Shown here: piece by piece, positions 9,811-20,469 of the stretch
How the letters are laid out: each line of letters begins with the position of its first letter
How positions within the stretch are numbered: position 1 is the first letter of the stretch
Source of the DNA: RPRB01 sp035501615
Lineage (GTDB): Bacteria > Myxococcota > Myxococcia > Myxococcales > Myxococcaceae
DNA length: 64,000 nucleotides
Assembly (NCBI GenBank): GCA_035501615.1
Contig: DATJVY010000050.1
Location: 1-64,000, forward strand
Direction of reading: 5' to 3'
Translations under genes and position numbers: made by a program
Notes under the pieces: model-generated
Database searches by the model: none
Seen by the model: the letters and a program-made list of their open reading frames with translations, nothing else
What the model was told of the DNA's origin: nothing

Positions 9811-12800
9811 GTGTCTCCCGGGGCTGTGAACATCGTGTCCCACGCATCGACAGACTGGAGCCGGATCGCCGAGCTGGTCGACGAGGGGCTGGCCCTCGTC
9901 CCCGCGGCGCGTGCCCCGTGGCTGGACGCGCTGGCCCGGAGCGAGCCGGGCGTCGCCTCCGCCGTCCGCCGGCTGATCGAGGCCCGGCAGGTGGAGACGG
10001 ACACGCTCGCCACCGCGCCGTCTCCCGCGGCGCCGGCCCGCGGCCACCGCCCGGGCGACCGCGTGGGCCCGTACCTCCTCCTGGAGCGGCTCGGGAGCGG
10101 GGGCATGGGCGAGGTGTGGCTCGCCCGCCGGGACGACGGGGCGCTCCGCCGGGACGTGGCGCTCAAGCTGCCACTCCTCGACCCCAAGCGGCGCGACGTG
10201 GCCATGCGCTTCGCCCGTGAGCGCGACATCCTCGCGCGCCTCGAGCACCCCAACATCGCCCGCCTCTACGACGCGGGGGTGTCCCAGGGGCAGCCCTTCC
10301 TGGCGATGGAGCGGGTGCAGGGGCTCTTCATCACCGACTACGCCGACGCGCACCAGCTGGACGTGGCGGCGCGCCTGGAGCTCTTCCTCCAGGTCCTGGC
10401 CGCGGTGCAGTACGCGCATGCCAACCTCGTCCTGCACCGCGATCTCAAGCCCTCGAACATCCTGGTCACCGACGAGGGGCAGGTCCGGCTGCTCGACTTC
10501 GGCGTGGCGACGCTCCTCGATCCCGAGGGGCCGGCGCCGGACACCCCGCTCACCCAGGCGAGCGGCCGCGCTCTCACCCCGGCCTATGCGAGCCCCGAGC
10601 AGATCATCGGATCGCCGCTGAGCACCGCGAGCGACGTCTACTCGCTGGGGGTGGTGCTCTTCGAGCTCCTGACCGGTGGACGGCCGTACCATCTCGACGG
10701 TGGCACGCCGGCGGAGCTCGCCTCGGCCATCCTCGCCACCGAGCCGCTGCGGCCGAGCGCGGCGGTGGCCGAGGGCGCGGCGGCCGCCCGGAGCACGACC
10801 CCGGCGCGGCTCCAGCGGCGGCTGTCGGGAGATCTGGACAGCATCCTCCTCCGGACGCTCTCCAAGCAGCCCGCGGCGCGCTACACCACGCCGGGCGCGC
10901 TCGCCGAGGAGCTGCGCCGGTCGCTCGAGGGAGTTCCGCTCCAGGCACGCGCGCCTTCCCGCATCTACCGGCTGGAGCGCTTCGTCTTCCGGCACCGCTG
11001 GGTGGTGCTCGGGTCGGTCGCGGTGGCCGGCGCGCTCGTCGCCTCGACCACGGTGGCCGTGGTGCAGGCCCGGCGGGCGGCGGCGCAGGAGCAGGTGGCC
11101 CGGGCGGAGGCGCGGAGCGCGGGCGCGGTGCGCGATTTCCTCATCGACATCCTCTCCGCGGCGGATCCGGCCCGGCCAGGCAAGCGGCCACCGCGAGAGA
11201 CGACCATCCAGGAAGCGGTGGACGCCGCGGCGGCGCGTATCGGCGTTGCGCTCGACGACCAGCCCCGGGAGAAGGTCTCGGTGCTGGTCACCCTGGCCGG
11301 CATCTACTCCTCGCTCGACATGGCCGACCGGAGCCTCGCGCTCCTCGAGCAGGCCCTGGCGGTGGCGGAGAAGTCAGAGAAGGTGCCCAAGGCCGAGCAG
11401 GCCGCGGTGCTGGTGGAGATGGCGAACGCGGCGATGTTCGCCGGCCGGTTCGACCAGGCGAAGACCTGGCTGGACCGCGTCGACCCGATCTTCTCCGCGC
11501 TGGGGGACAGCACCTCCGAGCAGTACGCCCAGGCGCTGAAGATCCGCGGCAACCTCGTGCGGCGCGGCAACGCCCCTGACCTCAAGGCCGGGGCGGCGCT
11601 GCTCGAACGCGCGGTGGCGATTTTCCGCGAGCGCTATCCGGACAGCGACGGCCGGCTCGGGGCGCTCTTCTACCTGGCCCAGACGCTCCGGGCGGCCAAC
11701 GCGCCGGCGCGGGCCGAGGCGGTCGCCGACGAGGCGGTGGCGGTGGCCCAGCGGCGGACGCAGGTGGGCTACGAGCTGCCCAACGCCTTCTCGCTCCGGG
11801 CGGTCATCCGCGACAGCAACGGGAAGCTCGCCGAGGCCGAGTCCGACTTCGTCGCCGCGCAGGAGGGGTACGAGCGGACCACCGGCCCGACGCACTTCCT
11901 CACCCTCCAGAACGAGGGTCTCCGGGGAATGACGCTCCTCGAGCTGGGGGGCCGCCGTGACGAGGCGCTGAAGCACGTGGAGGCCTCGGCCGAGGCGCTC
12001 GCCCGTGGGCGTCCGGGGAGCAACACCCACGCCCAGGCGGTGGAGCGGCTGGGGACGGCCTACCTCCGGGTGGGACGCTTCCAGCGCGCCATCCCGGTGC
12101 TCGAGGAGGCGCGCAGGCTCTGGGGCCAGCGGGGCGAGACGATGTACCGCGTGGGCCCGACGCTGGCGCTGGCCGAGGCCCGGGCCGAGATGGGGGAAGA
12201 CGCGGCGGCACGGAGCCTGCTCGACGAGGCTCTGGGCGTGCTGCAGGGGAGCCCGCGGGTCGCGATCCTCGCCGAGGGGGACGTGCACCTGGTCCGGGGA
12301 CTCCTCGCGGCGGACCGGGGCGACGCCGCCGAGGCCCTCACGGCGCTGGCCCAGGCGCTCACCGTCTCGGGCTGGGAGACGCGGGCCGACGTGACGCGCC
12401 GGGTGCTCGCCGATGCCGGCCGGGCGCGCCTTGCGGCCGCGGCCGGGCGGGTGCCCGAGGCGCTCTCGGCCTCGGATCGCCTCCTCGAGCTCGCCCGGAG
12501 CCCATCGGTCGCGCAGCTCCCGCGGGTCCGGGCGTTGGGGCTCGAGGCGCGCGGGGTGAGCCTCTGCCATGCGGCGAGAGCGGGGGAGGGCGAGCCGATG
12601 CTCGCGCAGGCGGTGACCCTGCTCGCCTCGGTGATGGACGAGGGCAGCCCGCCGGTCGCGCGGGCGCAGCTCGGCCATGCGGGCTGCCTCCTCGAGGAGG
12701 GAAGGCGGAGCGAGGCCGCGGCGCTGGTGGACGACGCGCGGCGGGCGCTCCAGACGGCGGGCGCCGCCGGGACACCGGTCCAGCCGTTGCTCCGTGCGAT

Positions 12801-12834
12801 GCAAGAGCGCCTCGGGACGACGGTGGCGCGCTGA
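9811..12834 (+). CDS. Ser/Thr protein kinase with single TM and TPR-like C-terminal region
   Basis: 1007 aa. After an ~80-residue helical N-terminus comes a complete PKN/Hanks kinase domain (~85-375): glycine loop GSGGMG (95-100), VALK with Lys119, HRDLKPSN (Asp211), DFG (229-231), APE-like ASPEQ and DVYSLGVVLFELLTGG. One TM helix follows near 395-415 (WVVLGSVAVAGALVASTTVAVV). The remaining ~590 residues are alpha-helical TPR-like repeats with LLEQALAVAEKS-type units, which would lie outside the membrane if the kinase is cytoplasmic. This architecture is common in myxobacteria. GTG 9811 is the annotated start, but GTG 9826 and 9835 are also possible and none has a strong ribosome site. Targets unknown. 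Confidence 0.88.
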   Translation: MSPGAVNIVSHASTDWSRIAELVDEGLALVPAARAPWLDALARSEPGVASAVRRLIEARQVETDTLATAPSPAAPARGHRPGDRVGPYLLLERLGSGGMGEVWLARRDDGALRRDVALKLPLLDPKRRDVAMRFARERDILARLEHPNIARLYDAGVSQGQPFLAMERVQGLFITDYADAHQLDVAARLELFLQVLAAVQYAHANLVLHRDLKPSNILVTDEGQVRLLDFGVATLLDPEGPAPDTPLTQASGRALTPAYASPEQIIGSPLSTASDVYSLGVVLFELLTGGRPYHLDGGTPAELASAILATEPLRPSAAVAEGAAAARSTTPARLQRRLSGDLDSILLRTLSKQPAARYTTPGALAEELRRSLEGVPLQARAPSRIYRLERFVFRHRWVVLGSVAVAGALVASTTVAVVQARRAAAQEQVARAEARSAGAVRDFLIDILSAADPARPGKRPPRETTIQEAVDAAAARIGVALDDQPREKVSVLVTLAGIYSSLDMADRSLALLEQALAVAEKSEKVPKAEQAAVLVEMANAAMFAGRFDQAKTWLDRVDPIFSALGDSTSEQYAQALKIRGNLVRRGNAPDLKAGAALLERAVAIFRERYPDSDGRLGALFYLAQTLRAANAPARAEAVADEAVAVAQRRTQVGYELPNAFSLRAVIRDSNGKLAEAESDFVAAQEGYERTTGPTHFLTLQNEGLRGMTLLELGGRRDEALKHVEASAEALARGRPGSNTHAQAVERLGTAYLRVGRFQRAIPVLEEARRLWGQRGETMYRVGPTLALAEARAEMGEDAAARSLLDEALGVLQGSPRVAILAEGDVHLVRGLLAADRGDAAEALTALAQALTVSGWETRADVTRRVLADAGRARLAAAAGRVPEALSASDRLLELARSPSVAQLPRVRALGLEARGVSLCHAARAGEGEPMLAQAVTLLASVMDEGSPPVARAQLGHAGCLLEEGRRSEAAALVDDARRALQTAGAAGTPVQPLLRAMQERLGTTVAR

Positions 12835-12845
12835 GCGGCCGGGAG

Positions 12846-12873
12846 TGGTCAGCCGCCGCGCGCCCGGTATAAG
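12846..12873 (+). promoter_or_regulatory. candidate sigma-70 promoter of tRNA-Leu
   Basis: TATAAG at 12868-12873 as the -10 and TGGTCA at 12846-12851 as a weak -35 (4 of 6 to TTGACA), spaced 16 bp. The -10 ends 18 nt before the mature 5' end of the tRNA. Confidence 0.4.
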
Positions 12874-12891
12874 CCTCGTCTCGTCCCATCC

Positions 12892-12973
12892 GGGCAGATG
12901 GCGAAACTGGTAGACGCGCTGGACTTAGGATCCAGTCCCGAAAGGGGTCCGAGTTCGACTCTCGGTCTGCCCA
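12892..12973 (+). tRNA. tRNA-Leu (anticodon UAG)
   Basis: 82 nt. Acceptor arm GGGCAGA (12892-12898) pairs perfectly with TCTGCCC (12966-12972), discriminator A12973. The anticodon stem CTGGA/TCCAG encloses loop CTTAGGA, giving anticodon TAG. A class II variable arm (CCCGAAAGGGG) and T-arm CCGAG-TTCGACT-CTCGG follow, as expected for leucine. The 3' CCA is not encoded. Confidence 0.96.
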
Positions 12974-13054
12974 CTCGCGGCACGTCGAATCCGCCGAGGC
13001 CAGGAAGTCGCATTGACAGGGGGGGACCCCGCCTCTTAAGGCCCTGTCCTTCCG

Positions 13055-14335
13055 ATGAAGGTTCAGGTCGAAGAGCTGTCCCCGGTCGAGCGCAAGCTCT
13101 CCATCGAGGTTCCCCCCGAGCAGGTCCAGGCCGAGCTCGGCCGGGCGTACGCTCAGCTGGGACGGCAGGTGCGCCTGCCTGGCTTCCGTCCTGGCAAGAT
13201 TCCCCGGCGCATCCTCGAGCAGAAGTTCAAGGGCGAGGTCGAGGACGACGTCGCCCGGCGGCTCGTCGAACGGGCCTACCTCTCCGCCATCTCGGAGCAC
13301 AACGTCGACGCGGTCGGCGCCCCACAGCTCACCCCGGTCCGGCTGGACCAGGAGAAGCCCTTCGCGTTCGAGGCCCGCGTCGAGGTTCGCCCCAAGGTCG
13401 AGCCGAAGGACTACCGGGGCCTGCCGCTGAAGCGCGTCCAGGCCAGCGTCACCGACGCCGAGGTCGACGAGCGGCTGGAGTCCATGCGCCAGCGGGTGGC
13501 GCGCCTCGAGCCGGTGGAGGGCCGGACCCGCGCCGAGACCGGTGACTTCGCCATCGTCGACTACGCCGGCACCATCGACGGGCAGCCCTTCCCGGGGAGC
13601 AAGGCCGAGGACGTCACGGTCGAGGTGGCGCCGGGCGACCTGATGCGCGGCAACGTCCCGGAGCTCGGAGGAACCCTGGTCGGCCAGACCAAGGAGCTCG
13701 ACCATTGCTTCCCCGCCGACGATCCCGAGCCCGCCCGTGCCGGGAAGACCGCTCGGTTCACCTTCACCCTCAAGGGGCTGAAGCGGCAGCTGATCCCCGC
13801 GCTCGACGACGACTTCGCCAAGGAGGTCGGCGGAGGCGAGACGCTCGCCGAGCTGAAGTCCAAGGTGCGCTCCGACCTCGAGGCCGCCGCCAGGAGCCGT
13901 GCCGCCCAGGACGAGCGGGACCAGCTGGTGAAGGGGCTGGTGGAGCGGAACCCCTTCGAGCTGCCCCGGGCGATGGTGGAGCGCGGCCTGGACGCCATGC
14001 TCGACGGCGCGCTGCGGATGATGGCGCGGCAGGGGCTCGATCCCTCGAAGCTGAACCTGGACTTCGCCTCGCTTCGGGAGGAGATGCGCCCGAAGGCGGA
14101 GGCAGAGGTGCGCGGAGCGCTCCTCCTCCAGGCCGTGTCGGAGAAGGAGGGACTCTCCGTCAAGCCCGAGGACCTCGACGCGCGCATTGCCCAGTATGCG
14201 ACCGAGAGCGGAGCCCCTCTCCACCAGGTGCGCAAGGCCTTCAAGGAGCCCGAGCAGCGGCGGGCCCTGGAGCAGCGGGTCCGGGAGGAAAAGACGGTTG
14301 AATTCTTGAAGGCCGCCGCGAAGGATGAAGGCTAG
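13055..14335 (+). CDS. tig: trigger factor, ribosome-associated chaperone/PPIase
   Basis: 426 aa, the usual length. N-terminal ribosome-binding domain with the signature LPGFRPGKIPRRILEQKF near residue 44 (G-F-R-x-G-K-x-P), a central FKBP-type prolyl isomerase domain (TGDFAIVDYAGTIDGQPFPGSKAEDV near 165-190) and a long helical C-terminal chaperone domain. It binds nascent chains at the exit tunnel. It starts the tig-clpP-clpX block with 11 nt to clpP, so the genes are probably co-transcribed. A cysteine (DHCFPADDPE) replaces the more usual residue in the post-FKBP strand, without obvious consequence. Confidence 0.96.
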   Translation: MKVQVEELSPVERKLSIEVPPEQVQAELGRAYAQLGRQVRLPGFRPGKIPRRILEQKFKGEVEDDVARRLVERAYLSAISEHNVDAVGAPQLTPVRLDQEKPFAFEARVEVRPKVEPKDYRGLPLKRVQASVTDAEVDERLESMRQRVARLEPVEGRTRAETGDFAIVDYAGTIDGQPFPGSKAEDVTVEVAPGDLMRGNVPELGGTLVGQTKELDHCFPADDPEPARAGKTARFTFTLKGLKRQLIPALDDDFAKEVGGGETLAELKSKVRSDLEAAARSRAAQDERDQLVKGLVERNPFELPRAMVERGLDAMLDGALRMMARQGLDPSKLNLDFASLREEMRPKAEAEVRGALLLQAVSEKEGLSVKPEDLDARIAQYATESGAPLHQVRKAFKEPEQRRALEQRVREEKTVEFLKAAAKDEG

Positions 14336-14346
14336 GAGCTCTACAG

Positions 14347-14967
14347 ATGCCTCTCATCCCGTACGTCATCGAGCAGACCCACCGCGGCGAGCGGTCCTAC
14401 GACATCTACAGCCGGCTGCTGAAGGACCGGATCATCCTCCTCGGCACCGAGATCCACGACGAGCTGGCCAACGTCATCGTGGCCCAGATGCTGTTCCTCG
14501 AGTCCGAGGACCCCGACAAGGACATCAACCTCTACATCAACTCGCCCGGCGGCTCGGTCACCGCGGGCATGGCCATCTACGACACGATGCAGTACGTGCG
14601 GCCGGCGGTCTCCACCATCTGCGTGGGCCAGGCGGCGTCGATGGGCGCGGTGCTCCTCCTCGCCGGGGCCAAGGGCAAGCGCCAGGCGCTCCCCAACGCC
14701 CGCATCATGATCCACCAGCCCATGGGCGGCGCGCAGGGTCAGGCCACCGACATCGAGATCCAGGCCAAGGAGATCCTCCGGATGAAGGGCCGGCTGAACG
14801 AGATCATCGCCCGGCACACCGGCCAGCCCCTGGAGCGGGTCGAGAAGGACAGCGACCGCGACTACTTCATGGGGGCACAGGAGGCACGGGCCTACGGCAT
14901 CGTCGACGAGGTGGTCTCGGTGAACCGGAAGAGCCTCAAGTCCGCGGAAGAGCGGCGCGATCGTTGA
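14347..14967 (+). CDS. clpP: ATP-dependent Clp protease proteolytic subunit ClpP
   Basis: 206 aa serine protease forming the tetradecameric barrel that works with ClpX. Catalytic triad visible: Ser98 in GQAASMGA, His123 in NARIMIHQPMGG and Asp172 in DSDRDYFM; also NSPGGSVTAGMAIYDTM. The N-terminus (MPLIPYVIEQTHRGERSYDIYSRLL) is already close to the mature form of other ClpPs, with the axial-loop and hydrophobic clamp residues present. The ribosome site AGGAG follows the tig stop. The 85-bp gap to clpX holds no obvious terminator. Confidence 0.97.
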   Translation: MPLIPYVIEQTHRGERSYDIYSRLLKDRIILLGTEIHDELANVIVAQMLFLESEDPDKDINLYINSPGGSVTAGMAIYDTMQYVRPAVSTICVGQAASMGAVLLLAGAKGKRQALPNARIMIHQPMGGAQGQATDIEIQAKEILRMKGRLNEIIARHTGQPLERVEKDSDRDYFMGAQEARAYGIVDEVVSVNRKSLKSAEERRDR

Positions 14968-15052
14968 CCTACCCGCCTCCCTGGCTGCACTGGCCGGTCG
15001 GCGGCTGTTAGAAACCGAGATGCAGGACTAGATTCCGCAGCCGAGGGCTTTG

Positions 15053-16324
15053 ATGGCAGGGAAGAACGTGGAGAAGTCCAACCAGACCTTGTGCTGCTCC
15101 TTCTGCGGGAAGTCGCAGAAGGAGGTGAAGAAGCTCATCGCTGGTCCCACGGTCTACATCTGCGACGAGTGCATCGGCCTCTGCAACGACATCATCGCCG
15201 AGGAGATCGACCGCGAGGAGACCAAGGACACCAAGCTCCGCATCCCCCGGCCGAGCGAGATCAAGTCGATCCTCGACGAGTACGTCATCGGCCAGGAGCG
15301 GGCGAAGAAGGTCCTCGCGGTCGCGGTCCACAACCACTACAAGCGCATCGAGTCCAAGGTCGCGATGGACGACGTGGAGCTGCAGAAGAGCAACATCCTT
15401 CTGCTCGGCCCCACCGGCAGCGGCAAGACGCTGCTCGCCCAGACCCTGGCCCGCATCCTCAACGTCCCGTTCACCATCGCCGACGCCACCTGCCTCACCG
15501 AGGCCGGGTACGTGGGCGAGGACGTGGAGAACATCATCGTCAACCTGCTCCAGGCCGCCGACCACGACATCGAGCGGGCCCAGCGGGGCATCGTCTACAT
15601 CGACGAGATCGACAAGATCGCCCGCAAGTCCGAGAACCCGAGCATCACCCGCGACGTCTCGGGCGAGGGCGTGCAGCAGGCCCTCCTCAAGATCATCGAG
15701 GGCACGGTGGCCAACGTCCCGCCCAAGGGCGGCCGCAAGCACCCGCAGCAGGAGTTCCTGCAGGTCGACACCACCAACATCCTCTTCATCTGCGGTGGAG
15801 CCTTCGGCGGGCTGGACCAGATCATCGAGCGCCGGCTGGGTGGGCGCTCGCTGGGCTTCGGGGCGGACATCAGGGAGAAGAAGCAGCGGAACCTCTCCGA
15901 GCTGCTCCAGCACGTGGAGCCCGAGGACCTCCTCAAGTTCGGGATGATCCCCGAGTTCATCGGCCGGCTCCCCATCGTCACCGCGCTGGAGGAGCTGGAC
16001 GAGGGCGCCCTGATGAGCATCCTCAGCCAGCCGAAGAATGCGCTGGTGAAGCAGTACCGGAAGCTCTTCGAGCTCGACGGGGTGACGCTCAAGTTCACCG
16101 ACGGGGCGCTGAAGGCCATCGCCTCGGAGGCCATCCGCCGCAAGGCCGGGGCCCGCGGGCTGCGCTCCATCCTCGAGAGCGCGATGCTCGACGTGATGTA
16201 CGACATCCCGTCCCAGAAGACCGCGCGCGAGGTGCTGATCTCCGAGGAGGTCATCCTCAAGAAGAGCGAGCCGGTCATCCTGCACGCCACCGACAACGAC
16301 GAGCTGCAGAAGGAATCGGCCTGA
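15053..16324 (+). CDS. clpX: ATP-dependent Clp protease ATP-binding subunit ClpX
   Basis: 423 aa AAA+ unfoldase. N-terminal zinc-binding domain with C15-x2-C18 and C37-x2-C40; Walker A GPTGSGKT (119-126); Walker B VYIDEIDKI; the pore loop GYVGEDVE; and the ClpP-binding tripeptide region LGFGADI. ATG 15053 is preferred over the TTG one codon upstream; GAGGG lies upstream. All functional motifs are intact. It delivers substrates to ClpP encoded just upstream. Confidence 0.97.
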   Translation: MAGKNVEKSNQTLCCSFCGKSQKEVKKLIAGPTVYICDECIGLCNDIIAEEIDREETKDTKLRIPRPSEIKSILDEYVIGQERAKKVLAVAVHNHYKRIESKVAMDDVELQKSNILLLGPTGSGKTLLAQTLARILNVPFTIADATCLTEAGYVGEDVENIIVNLLQAADHDIERAQRGIVYIDEIDKIARKSENPSITRDVSGEGVQQALLKIIEGTVANVPPKGGRKHPQQEFLQVDTTNILFICGGAFGGLDQIIERRLGGRSLGFGADIREKKQRNLSELLQHVEPEDLLKFGMIPEFIGRLPIVTALEELDEGALMSILSQPKNALVKQYRKLFELDGVTLKFTDGALKAIASEAIRRKAGARGLRSILESAMLDVMYDIPSQKTAREVLISEEVILKKSEPVILHATDNDELQKESA

Positions 16325-16773
16325 CCCGGCCGGGCCCCGCGCTCGGCGCGCGGCTGGCCGAGGAGCTCTCGCGGTACCTCCCGGTGGAGCAGCTCGCTCC
16401 CCTCACCTCGGGCGATGGGTTTACCTCGCCGGGGCTGGCCGACCGGGCCGTGCGAACGCTCCTCCCCCGGGCACTGGAGGGACGCGGAGCCGCCGAGGCC
16501 GCCTCCCGGATCCGGGCGCTCCCCGAGCTCACCGGGGTCGACGTCGCGCGCACCACCCAGCCCGCGCTGGAGCGGATCGCCCGGGCGACCCAGGCTCCGC
16601 CGGAGCTCGTCCGGGCCGCCGCCCAGGCCTCGGGCGCGCTCCTCAGGCTCGCGATGCCCGGAGGGGAGGAGGCCGGCTCGGCGCAGCTCGTCTCCGCGGT
16701 GGCCCGGCTCGCGCTCGCCGCCATCCGGTCCGGCATGAGCGGGCCCGACGTGGTCGCGCTGCTCGTGGCCTGA
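16321..16773 (+). CDS. hypothetical helical protein directly after clpX (start codon uncertain)
   Basis: The frame stays open to TGA 16771-16773 with codon use typical of this genome (mostly G or C in third positions). The translation (RLAEELSRYLPVEQLAPL..., ending MSGPDVVALLVA) is Ala/Leu/Arg-rich and predicted helical, with a conserved-looking segment GVDVARTTQPALERIARATQ. No family is recognised. There is no ATG: candidates are CTG 16321 overlapping the clpX stop, CTG 16354 or GTG 16384. If real, translation may depend on clpX termination. No membrane segment or signal peptide. Confidence 0.45.
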   Translation: MTRPGPALGARLAEELSRYLPVEQLAPLTSGDGFTSPGLADRAVRTLLPRALEGRGAAEAASRIRALPELTGVDVARTTQPALERIARATQAPPELVRAAAQASGALLRLAMPGGEEAGSAQLVSAVARLALAAIRSGMSGPDVVALLVA

Positions 16774-16783
16774 AGCGGGCTCT

Positions 16784-17125
16784 TCAGTCCCAGAACCGCC
16801 ACCAGGGCTTCCGGAGCCCCGGGGCGGTGCCGGCGCGAGGGTTTCCGATGGTGATGACGTGCTCGCGTTCCTGGGCCGGGTTCCACCCGCGGGCGAGCAG
16901 GTCGCCGAGGTACTGCATCACCGTGTGACCCTGGTACGTCGCGTCGGCGCGGGTCGCGCGGGTCACGTCGTCGGCGAGGTAGGCGCGCACCCGGACCCGG
17001 TGGCTCTCCTCACCGCGCTCGAGGCCGATCACCCAGTCCGTGCCCGGGCGGCTCGGCCCGCTCTGCTGCTTGAAGTGGGCGGACAGCGCCCCTTCCACCC
17101 GCATCGACCAGGACTGTTCCGGCAT
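16784..17125 (-). CDS. conserved-looking hypothetical protein
   Basis: 113 aa soluble protein starting MPEQSWSMRVEGALSAHF, with DWVIGLERGEESHRVRVRAYLADD, TYQGHTVMQYLGDLLARGW and a C-terminal aromatic tail (KPWWRFWD). The pattern suggests a small alpha/beta fold, but I recognise no family and no catalytic motif. The ATG at 17125 is preceded by GGGAGCC, a weak ribosome site. It lies last in a leftward trio of small genes between clpX and lon; the 10 bp between its stop and the stop of the rightward ORF make a tight convergent junction. Confidence 0.65.
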   Translation of the reverse strand: MPEQSWSMRVEGALSAHFKQQSGPSRPGTDWVIGLERGEESHRVRVRAYLADDVTRATRADATYQGHTVMQYLGDLLARGWNPAQEREHVITIGNPRAGTAPGLRKPWWRFWD

Positions 17126-17155
17126 CGCGGGCTCCCTCGCGTGGCTGGCACGGGT

Positions 17156-17419
17156 TCAGCGGTGGAGCGGGACCGGCGCGGGCAGCGCCCGCTGTCGCTG
17201 GCCGGAGAGCTCCTGGACCTCGTGTTCCAGGGCCTCCACGCGCATCCTCAGCGCGCTCAGGTCCGCGGGCCGGGCCCCCTCGCCCTTCGTCGCCAGGAGC
17301 GCCTCGACCACCGGCTTCGCGGCCATGCGGATCACCAGCCCCAGCACGGGGATGAGCGCGATCAGCATCGCCATGACGGCCGTCACCGTCTCGGTCAGGT
17401 TGATCGGCAACGTCTCCAT
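17156..17419 (-). CDS. small membrane protein with coiled coil, paralogue A of a tandem pair
   Basis: 87 aa: N-terminal TM helix (VTAVMAMLIALIPVLGLVIRMAAKPVVEAL) followed by a heptad-like segment (LSALRMRVEALEHEVQEL) and a proline-rich tail. ATG 17419 has GGAGAAG upstream. It aligns with the next gene along its length (IR-AAKP-VEAL; L--L--RV--LE-EV--L), so the two arose by tandem duplication. Single-TM coiled-coil peptides of this kind often assemble with larger membrane complexes, but no function can be assigned. Confidence 0.65.
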   Translation of the reverse strand: METLPINLTETVTAVMAMLIALIPVLGLVIRMAAKPVVEALLATKGEGARPADLSALRMRVEALEHEVQELSGQRQRALPAPVPLHR

Positions 17420-17435
17420 CGACGCTTCTCCGCCG

Positions 17436-17726
17436 CTAGCGCCGCAGGCGCAGGGCGCTTCCAGGCTCGAGGGCCGGAGCGCTCTGGGCCTGCGACCCGC
17501 GCAGGCGGAGCACCTCCTGCTCCAGCTCCAGCACCCGCCGGCTCAGCACCTCCAGCTCCTTCGCGGGGGCACCGTTCTCGCGGAGCTTCCCCAGCGCCTC
17601 GACCAGCGGCTTCGCGGCGAACCGGATGGTGAAGCCGACGACCGCCACGAGCGGGATCATCAGGGCCAGGACGGCGGCGGCCAGCTCGGTGACGTTGACC
17701 GGCAGGAAATCGACTCCCAGCAGCAT
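17436..17726 (-). CDS. small membrane protein with coiled coil, paralogue B of a tandem pair
   Basis: 96 aa: TM helix (VTELAAAVLALMIPLVAVVGFTIRFAAKPLVEAL), then a charged linker and a coiled coil (LEVLSRRVLELEQEVLRLRG), ending in an Arg-rich tail. ATG 17726 is chosen over a longer frame because AAGGAG lies 9 nt upstream and the TM starts directly. Sixteen nucleotides separate it from paralogue A, so they are probably one operon. Function unknown. Confidence 0.65.
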   Translation of the reverse strand: MLLGVDFLPVNVTELAAAVLALMIPLVAVVGFTIRFAAKPLVEALGKLRENGAPAKELEVLSRRVLELEQEVLRLRGSQAQSAPALEPGSALRLRR

Positions 17727-17890
17727 TGGACCGTGTCTCCTTCCCCGCCACACGGGCTCGGGCCGGAACGATTGCACACACATCACCCCCGGAGGGGTCC
17801 TTCCGGACTTGGCCTCGAGGCCGAGGGCTGCGAAAGGGGCGGGGTGCGGCCCGAGGGTGTATCCTCCGACGGACCAAAGGACGGCCCGCG

Positions 17891-17906
17891 CCCCGGACTT
17901 CCGGGG
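17891..17906. repeat. short perfect hairpin upstream of lon
   Basis: CCCCGGACTTCCGGGG, a 7-bp inverted repeat with 2-bp spacer, in the 221-bp divergent region between paralogue B and lon. It may be an operator or leader hairpin; no known heat-shock element could be assigned. Confidence 0.3.
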
Positions 17907-17947
17907 CCTCATGTGCCCATGCGCCCGGGCCGTTGACACGTCGACAC

Positions 17948-20407
<2,460 letters not shown>

Positions 20408-20431
20408 ATCGTCCAGCGGACAGTGGATCCC

Positions 20432-20464
20432 GCCCGGGCCTCGCCGAGACCCGGTGGCCCGGGC
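20432..20464. terminator. possible terminator hairpin after lon
   Basis: GCCCGGGCC (20432-20440) and GGCCCGGGC (20456-20464), 9-bp arms around a 15-nt spacer, 25 bp after the lon stop. No U-run follows, and the hairpin ends 5 nt before the GTG of the ClC gene, so it could also affect that gene's translation. Confidence 0.35.
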
Positions 20465-20469
20465 CCGGC

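Noticed and set aside
16275..16886. 203-aa leftward ORF opposite the post-clpX ORF
   Set aside because: Ser/Ala/Arg-rich shadow without motifs; the rightward frame has the better codon use.
17146..17160. TGGCACGGGTTCAGC, a sigma-54-like sequence on the plus strand
   Set aside because: The -12 half is CAGC rather than TTGC and it points toward the leftward genes with no rightward gene to drive.
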